Positions 57,948 through 64,000 of a stretch of DNA of 64,000 bases are shown here, piece by piece. How positions within the stretch are numbered: the first letter of the stretch is position 1; every line of letters starts with the position of its first letter. The notes beneath the pieces are model-generated. The model made no database searches. It was given only the letters and a program-made list of their open reading frames with translations, and was not told where the DNA came from. The stretch comes from Acheta domesticus (lineage: Eukaryota > Arthropoda > Insecta > Orthoptera > Gryllidae), in contig JAHLJT010009419.1 of the NCBI GenBank assembly GCA_031308135.1, positions 35,023,221 to 35,087,220 on the forward strand. The letters run 5' to 3'. The translations under genes and the position numbers were made by a program.

Positions 57948-58432
57948 GCGCTCTTGGCGCGCGGCGCAGGCGGGGGCGCGTGGCGGTGGGCGGGGCGGAC
58001 GGGTGCGCGGCGCTGCACGCGCGCGGGCCCTGCCCGCGCGACCACGTGGTGGCGCTGGACGAGCAGCCGGCGGCGCAGGGGCGGCGCGCCGAGGGCACGT
58101 GCGTGCACGCGCGCGGCCGCTGCCCGCGCGGCCAGCGCCGCCTGGCGCACGACGGCCTCTGCCACGCCGACGACGAGGTGGAGCTGGTGCGGCCGGGCCA
58201 GCTGCTGCGCACGCCCTTCGGCCGCCACGTGCTGCTCGGCCCGGACTCGGCCCGCTGGGAGGCCACCCTGGGCGTCACCACACTCATCGAGCACCGCTAC
58301 CACTTCCGCGTCTGCACCGTGCAGTACGCGCCCAACCGCACGCAGCGCGTCCAGCTGCCCGACGCGCCGCGCGATGCGGCGGACGCCGCCGCGAATAAGG
58401 TCTACGGGGTGGAAGACCTGCCTCCGGAATGA
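57948..58432 (+). CDS. Putative secreted cysteine-rich protein (DUF4789-like), terminal exon (start uncertain)
   Basis: The reading frame ending at TGA 58430-58432 encodes ADGCAALHARGPCPRDHVVA, LDEQPAAQGRRAEGTC, ARGRCPRGQRRLAHDGLCH, RPGQLLRTPFGRHVLLGPDS and YHFRVCTVQYAPNRTQRVQL. The spaced GPCP...VALD...GTC...RCPRGQ...DGLCH pattern continues the Cys-rich extracellular style of exons 1-2 and is the best DUF4789-like part; six cysteines are seen. The 5' limit is unresolved. AG at 57946-57947 or 57968-57969 would start an exon in the wrong phase for exon 2. The only phase-0 AG I found between 57900 and 57975 is at 57915-57916, inside the MITE. An unseen intervening exon would also solve this. 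The last 13 codons lie in a 56-bp repeat unit. Confidence 0.6.
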
Positions 58433-58722
58433 TGGCCTTCGCCGGTGTAAATAAGGTCTACGTGGCTGAAGACCTGCCTCCGGAATGATGACCTTCGCCG
58501 GTGTAAATAAGGTCTACGTGGCTGAAGACCTGCCTCCGGAATGATGACCTTCGCCGGTGTAAATAAGGTCTATGTGGCTGAAGACCTGCCTCCGGAATGA
58601 TGACCTTCGCCGGTGTAAATAAGGTCTACGGGGTGGAAGACCTGCCTCCGGAATGATGACCTTCGCCGGTGTAAATGAGATCTACAGGTTAGAAGACTTA
58701 CCTCCGGAATGACGACCGTTGT
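58394..58722 (+). repeat. 56-bp minisatellite containing the C-terminal codons and stop
   Basis: Units start at 58394, 58450, 58506, 58562, 58618 and (degenerate) 58674. The unit reads AATAAGGTCTACGKGGYKGA + AGACCTGCCTCCGGAATGAT + GRCCTTCGCCGGTGTA. The first unit codes NKVYGVEDLPPE-stop; later units lie in the 3' untranslated region and would each supply the same stop. Confidence 0.95.
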
Positions 58723-58757
58723 GCGATCCTTCTTAGAAAATGCCGACTTACATTTCC

Positions 58758-58763
58758 AATAAA
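58758..58763 (+). promoter_or_regulatory. Candidate polyadenylation signal AATAAA
   Basis: Canonical AATAAA 326 bases after the stop codon, just before a MITE. Plausible 3' end for the secreted-protein gene; not proven. Confidence 0.45.
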
Positions 58764-58770
58764 ACACTAA

Positions 58771-58902
58771 GTCCTTTCAAGGTCACGGGCTGAAAAGAGA
58801 TGACTGTCATCCAAACGGGAGCTCCAATACCATAAATTTAAACTGTAACGAAGCTCGCGATTGGACGACCACCTCTCCTGCCAGCTCTTGGCCTTGAGAG
58901 GA
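58771..58902. mobile_element. Small palindromic MITE after the gene
   Basis: The left end TCCTTTCAAGGTCACGGGCT and the reverse complement of the right end, TCCTCTCAAGGCCAAGAGCT, match with few changes. The inner CATCCAAACGGGAGCTCC / AGCTCGCGATTGGACGA relates to the centres of the 25.0- and 50.4-kb MITEs. Confidence 0.6.
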
Positions 58903-61265
58903 AATCATATTCTAGCCGGAGTACACTTGCCAGGATGATGAACTTTACCATTTGTGCAAGTTCTCACATTTACGGATTCATTTAAAAACTTTGTTTTGTT
59001 TCGATCAATTTTAGCGATTGATCACACGTAGAACCGTCCCGAATGTATCTCAACATGAACGCAATTACTTAGAATTTTGTGGGATGAAAAATGTGTAGTT
59101 CGTATTTCCAGTATATTATTATGTAGCATTGATCTCTTTTTCATGTGTATTATTTTATTCCAAATAGTGTCGTTGAAGTAAAGCCATTTTTTTCAACTGA
59201 ATTTAATATTTATCATTTATTAGCTTCAGTGTGTGAATCACATCGAGTAACTATATATTGACTATTCCACTCGTGAAATTACAACCAATAGTGTTTAACT
59301 ATACATACAAACTGCCCCTATCAGGGCGGTGTATTTCAAAGAGTATCGCTTTTTCTATCCGATTTTTCTTACAGCTATTCCTTACTGGCCAATCATAAAC
59401 TGTGTCTCATCTATCTTATGAGGCAGTATGCATGGATCGCTATGTCTATGTCCAATAAACCACATGTGTATTGTATCCTAACCTTTTTGATTTTGACATA
59501 GATTTCAGTTATTTTCAATATTTGGCCCATATTGGAACTCTGTTGGATGTAATTTCACTCGTGAAATAGTCCTATTAAATACCACTCTTGCTTTGGAAAT
59601 TCTAACAGTAAGATAAATCCCCGACTCGCTAAGCGAGTCAGGGATTTATTGATCCTATGATAAAATAAGATCGGTGTTAAAATATCGTACTAGTTACCCT
59701 TTTTCTAATGTAGTACATAATTTTCAAATACTTTTTGGACGCAAGGTTACATTATTTATATTTTTTAATAAGTTTGAAAAATATGGGCACAAACACCCAA
59801 AAGAGGATTTTGGTAGTCTTCCAGGAACAAATTAACACCTTCGTTTACAATAAAATATTCCTGAAACAAATTTCTCACACTAGACACACTACAAATTGCC
59901 CACACTCATTTTGATACTACAATTTAACATTACGCACTAGTATTTTGAATGCCAGAACTCTCGAAAGAGTTGTTAAAGTATGTTGCGTGATATTTTACCT
60001 CTCCATGCTTTACCATCCAGCTACGTTTTTCACACAACGTATTTACATTAGTGATTCAATGATCCAAAACACGTCCCCATTGTTTAATTTTCAATAATTA
60101 GCTCATTGGAACGCAGTTCAAACCAAGCACACACAATCGTTAAATTAGACATAACTTCGAAAACGTGCAGCACGATGGATTAAACAGGTTACAAGGATTA
60201 CAGTTTTCTCGCGCGCGCTTAGTTAATACCAACTGATGTGTTTATCTATATTCGCTGCGTGTAAACAATTGTAACTATAACGATGTGCTGTCTAAACTGT
60301 CCAAATATTCTTCCCTAAATTATTTCTCCAAATCGTAAAACTTTGTTATACATGGTCGAAAATTCTTGAGAAATATTTATTGGCTGAAATGCTAATCTTC
60401 AAAATGTTTATTGACGACGCCAGCTTCGAAGACTTGGTCTTATGATTCAAAGAAATGACAAAAAGGACATAATTTGCGTTTTCTAATCGTCCTGAATTGT
60501 TTCAGCAAGAAATGCCATTCACTTGTGTTGTAATATGCGATACAGAACATGTGTTAATGTCGCAGCTAAAGGATTATTCAAACGCTGTTATTCAACACTG
60601 CAGTTAGAAAACGCGATAGCGTTTAAGAGATTGAGGTATTTGGTAAGAAATATACATAAATGCATCTTTCAAGAACAACAACCCCTTTTCGTGTTTCATT
60701 TCAACAAGAGAACATGTTCATCGGCATCGCTGTATCAGTACGTTGTATACGACGCTGTGTCTACCTCTAGAATCTTCAATGCACTCTCACAATTAACTTG
60801 ATAGCAAATTGTTTTGGTGTAAAACGTTGTCTGACTTTGACCATTTCACTATTCAGTAGTACCACAACTCATTCAATGTAACGGCCAATAAAACCTTCAT
60901 AAGCCGTTTCATCACAACGGTCCTCTTGTTTTTCGTACTACACACGAATTTAAGTTGGTCTACGCCCAGTTGTTAAAATCTAGTTTTGTTTTCAAAACTC
61001 GACGCGTCACTCAATAAAGAGCTGTTCTTATCCGAGATTCGACTGCTCTTTTTTAACTTCTTCAGACGGCTGTTTTCTTATCCAACGTCAAGTAATAGTA
61101 ACTACGCCTGCAAGAGACACTGCCCCCCTAACTATTCTCCACTTCATTTGTCCAATGACCTCACCTGCTCCTTTCTCGGCCACCGCCGAACAACAGAAAG
61201 TCCGCAGTTTCGTCGGTTTCATAACAGGCGAGTAGAAATTGCGATAGAACTTAACGAACGTCACG
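58903..61265. other. Unrecognised AT-rich sequence with one long palindrome
   Basis: No gene recognised. A 37-bp palindrome lies at 59613-59649: ATAAATCCCCGACTCGCT followed at once by AAGCGAGTCAGGGATTTAT, complementary at 17 of 18 pairs around a central A. Confidence 0.5.
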
Positions 61266-61490
61266 CTTCGTCGCGGCTGGGGCTTAATTAAAAGTTGGCG
61301 GCCCTGCGAGCGGGCCGAGGTCAGAAAACAGCAGAAGCGCGGCGTGGCGGCGGGTGGTGGCCGCGCGGCTTCCAGAGTCCGCACCTCGGCGGCGCTGCTG
61401 CGGTTCATTATTAAATTATCTCGTTTATTCCGAGTCACGCCACATCACGCTTCCGCGAACCCGAAAGTAATAATACAGCATGCGGCGGGA
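61266..61490. other. GC-rich block
   Basis: CpG-rich stretch (GCGGCGTGGCGGCGGGTGG near 61339) in AT-rich surroundings. Frames on both strands lack domains. Possibly CpG-island-like. Confidence 0.3.
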
Positions 61491-62082
61491 GAAAGGAAAC
61501 GAGAACGTTTATGGCTCTTTGGAGTTCGCTCTTCCTTGTCTGATGACTGAAATGGAAAGCCCTGAAATGAGGTTCGCGACTTCCCTCCAACAATACGAAT
61601 TTGTACTGTCTTCTTTAATCTAAGGATGTGTCATGATTTGCGTAAAATAACGAATTAAAAACAAGAAGTCTGAATATTAATAAAAGATAATTTTCCTGAA
61701 TAATCTTAAATGTTTTTAATTTACACATTCAAGGCCCAAAACACCAAATGAATTGTGCGATACTTATTGTACAAGTATCTCTATGATAAGTGGCAATAAA
61801 ATCATAAAAATATAGTTAAAATTCGTCTGATTAATGTCTTCATCAAACAATTATCAGGCGGATTTTATAAAATGGGTGCCAATATCCCAGCAATTATTTA
61901 TGTATTTTGCATCTAGCAAATAATGCTCCCACTAGAAAAGAATCGAAATAAAATAATTTTTGTCCTTAATGAATACTCTCCGCATGTATGTTTCCCAACT
62001 ATTCATTTAAATCAATGAATTATGAATCCGTGCGAATCAAACGGAAACCACGTATCTAACAATGTAATAATTGCAATAACAG
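61491..62082. other. Unrecognised AT-rich sequence
   Basis: No supported feature. Confidence 0.4.
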
Positions 62083-62084
62083 TA

Positions 62085-62337
62085 TACTGCGATTTTTCTA
62101 GGAAGGACTTTCAAGATAACTCAAATTCCATCTTCGCGATGGAATATGTCACGGCATTTCGCATCTTTCTCAGTCGTTCCGCTAGATTTCGCACGATCGC
62201 GACCGTGTGAAGCAGTGCTTGCGATCATGCGACTTCTACCGGCAAGACCGAGAAAAGACGCGAAATGCCGTGACATATTCCATCGCCAAGATGGGATTTG
62301 AGTTATCTTGAGAGTCCTTCCTAGAAAAATCGCAGTA
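62085..62337. mobile_element. Palindromic MITE, TACTGCGAT family (copy 3)
   Basis: TA at 62083-62084 and 62338-62339. The ends TACTGCGATTTTTCTAGGAA and TTCCTAGAAAAATCGCAGTA are perfect complements, and the arms pair almost throughout the 253 bp. The central part is inverted relative to the 22.1-kb copy (CGTTCCGCTAGATTTCGCAC here, on + strand). Confidence 0.9.
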
Positions 62338-62381
62338 TAGGAATATTGCTCTACGCAAGTTAGATTTGTATGAACATTCCG

Positions 62382-62418
<37 letters not shown>
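62382..62418. repeat. (ATT)n microsatellite
   Basis: About twelve ATT units followed by a short ATC run. Confidence 0.95.
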
Positions 62419-64000
62419 TTATCATCATCATCTCTGGTGGGTAGCTGAACGCCGCCACAGCGATGCCTATGTTACAAGATAAGTATGATAAACGTGTTAT
62501 TATGTACTATTATATACATACATGGGTGTATAATAGATAAGTGTCTTACAGAGCAGTTATGGTAGCCAAGATGGTGAATGTGAAAATAATATACATGTAT
62601 ACTCCTCTTTTGAAAAAGAGTCAAGAATTCGTTGAAATGAGGTAAGTAAAAACATCCGCCCTCTCCTTTCTCACTATTCAGAGAGAAAATACTATTTCTC
62701 AACATCAATAGATTGTTTTCTTTCATGGAAAAATGCATTTCTAATAACCTCAAAGCCGCAATAATTTGTAGTACCACCGCAACTACCGCAAGACTTGTGC
62801 AAATTGGGTTCCAATAGTTAGACCGTTATTTCAAAAAGCATTGATACCAACGCTCTAAAAAAAAGCGTTGTACAAACTCAAGGTAGTTAATAACAAATGT
62901 GACGCTCGAATGCCGGATCCTCGGCATAAACCAGAAACGAGTTGAACGTGTTAATTAGGTCCTAAATAACGAATCTGACATAAAAGAATTCTGGTTGCCA
63001 AAAACCTACTTCGATACAGATGTCAGAACTGATATACAATGAGGATTTTAAATGTTTGCTTATTACGCCTCGTTCAATAGAGACGATTTATGGATAATTT
63101 AAAAACGCTGGACTCAGCTGGGCCATTCACAAATCATTTTCTCCAGGTTCCAAATGAAGGTGAGAGCTGACGCTGGTATTGTTCAGTGGGGCAGTGCCGC
63201 GTGCAGCGACGAAGATAAATAAACCGCGTGCGCTTTGTAGTTGCAGAGTTGCAGTGCAGCAAGGAAACACGGCTCCGTGAAGATCGGAGCGAGGAGGCTA
63301 GTCTTCGCCAGCGACCGGCCGGTACTGGCGTAACCGGTTGCACGAGCAGTCAGCGGAAGTTGCTGTCTTATTATGTCCGAGTGCTTCGTAGGGTGTCGTG
63401 CGCACAGCCGCTGGCAATATGTTAGTGCGAGCACTCGTGCGACTCTTTGGGATTGATGGTTGAACGAGCATTATTGGAACATCAGTCGGAGATTACAGAG
63501 GAGTTACTGTTAGAAGGGACCTGTTTGTCTGGTCGGGAAACAAATGAACGTCAAACAGGGCGATGACAATAATAATTATAGTATTATAATAATAACAATA
63601 ATAATAATAATGCAAGAGATAGTGATGAAGCTATTTACAAATGAGCTGACTATAAACAAACGCACTGATAAAATGAGTGCATGCACATAACGTGCAGTTA
63701 TATTGCCATCAATGGCCAGGCAGTAACTGTCAAAGGGGCCCCTTCTTACAGTAATCTCTCTATAACTAGTGCGACATGTACAGATTATGTAAGAGTGTTA
63801 CGAACTTCTAGGGCATACAGAGGGATACAAAAGAATCCCTTTTGGCCAATGAATATCCAGTGAGAAATTTCGTACAACGAAATTACACACGTGACATTTG
63901 CGCCTACCTGCCAGGCAACTTCTCAAGCAGTAGTGGTCTTCAGGTCACGTCCTGACGCAGTCGAAGAGATTTCAGGTTTTTGCCGAACACTAGTGCATGA
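62419..64000. other. Unrecognised sequence with an interrupted (AAT)n tract
   Basis: An interrupted AAT/ATAAT tract lies at about 63567-63611. A slightly GC-richer stretch at 63130-63430 has open frames on both strands without recognisable domains. No other feature. Confidence 0.4.

Noticed and set aside
62382..62418. (ATT)n as the tail of another Dong-like insertion
   Set aside because: No element-like coding or 3' sequence was seen beside it; it directly follows unrelated sequence after a MITE.

Overview
The window looks like nuclear DNA from a repeat-rich arthropod, most likely an insect; I cannot place it lower. The signs are an AT-rich background with GC-rich exons behind introns, tRNA-derived SINEs, a Jockey-type LINE, a Dong/R4-like LINE fragment in a (TAA)n tract, hAT and Tc1/mariner-type MITEs, and many micro- and minisatellites. 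Operons, rRNA and CRISPR arrays are absent. Most long open frames here are low-complexity GC-rich minisatellites that stay open on both strands and should not be read as genes.

One gene can be supported. It lies on the + strand between about 48.5 and 58.8 kb and encodes a putative secreted, cysteine-rich protein that resembles arthropod DUF4789-type proteins (family call tentative). Exon 1 (48532-49046) has a signal peptide, a proline-rich stretch and a Cys-containing start of the mature region. Exon 2 (50628-50991) joins in phase. A terminal coding exon ends at 58432. Palindromic TA-flanked MITEs of one terminal-repeat family sit immediately 5' of both downstream exons. The last 66 nt of exon 2 with its donor is tandemly triplicated (121-bp unit), and the C-terminal codons with the stop are repeated in a 56-bp array. 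The exon 2 to exon 3 junction is out of phase at the two AGs just outside the MITE; the only in-phase AG I found nearby lies inside the MITE. An unseen exon or MITE exonisation is therefore possible.

Layout: 0-8 kb is AT-rich with a 3.4-kb imperfect inverted repeat (3190-6545). 8.4-12 kb holds G-rich minisatellites, including six copies of a 132-bp unit. 14-22.4 kb holds members of a dispersed tRNA-derived repeat family (called SINE-A here), a 14-copy 46-bp minisatellite, a Stowaway-like MITE made of TCAGTGA motifs, a pogo-like element and a nested SINE. 24.5-25.8 kb is a SINE-A copy carrying two MITEs. 31-44 kb has another SINE-A copy, three copies of a hAT-type element (one with an 8-bp target duplication, lying inside a 1.55-kb TIR element), other MITEs and GC-rich blocks. 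47-59 kb holds the gene and its LINE, SINE and MITE insertions. 59-64 kb is mostly unrecognised AT-rich sequence with one more MITE.
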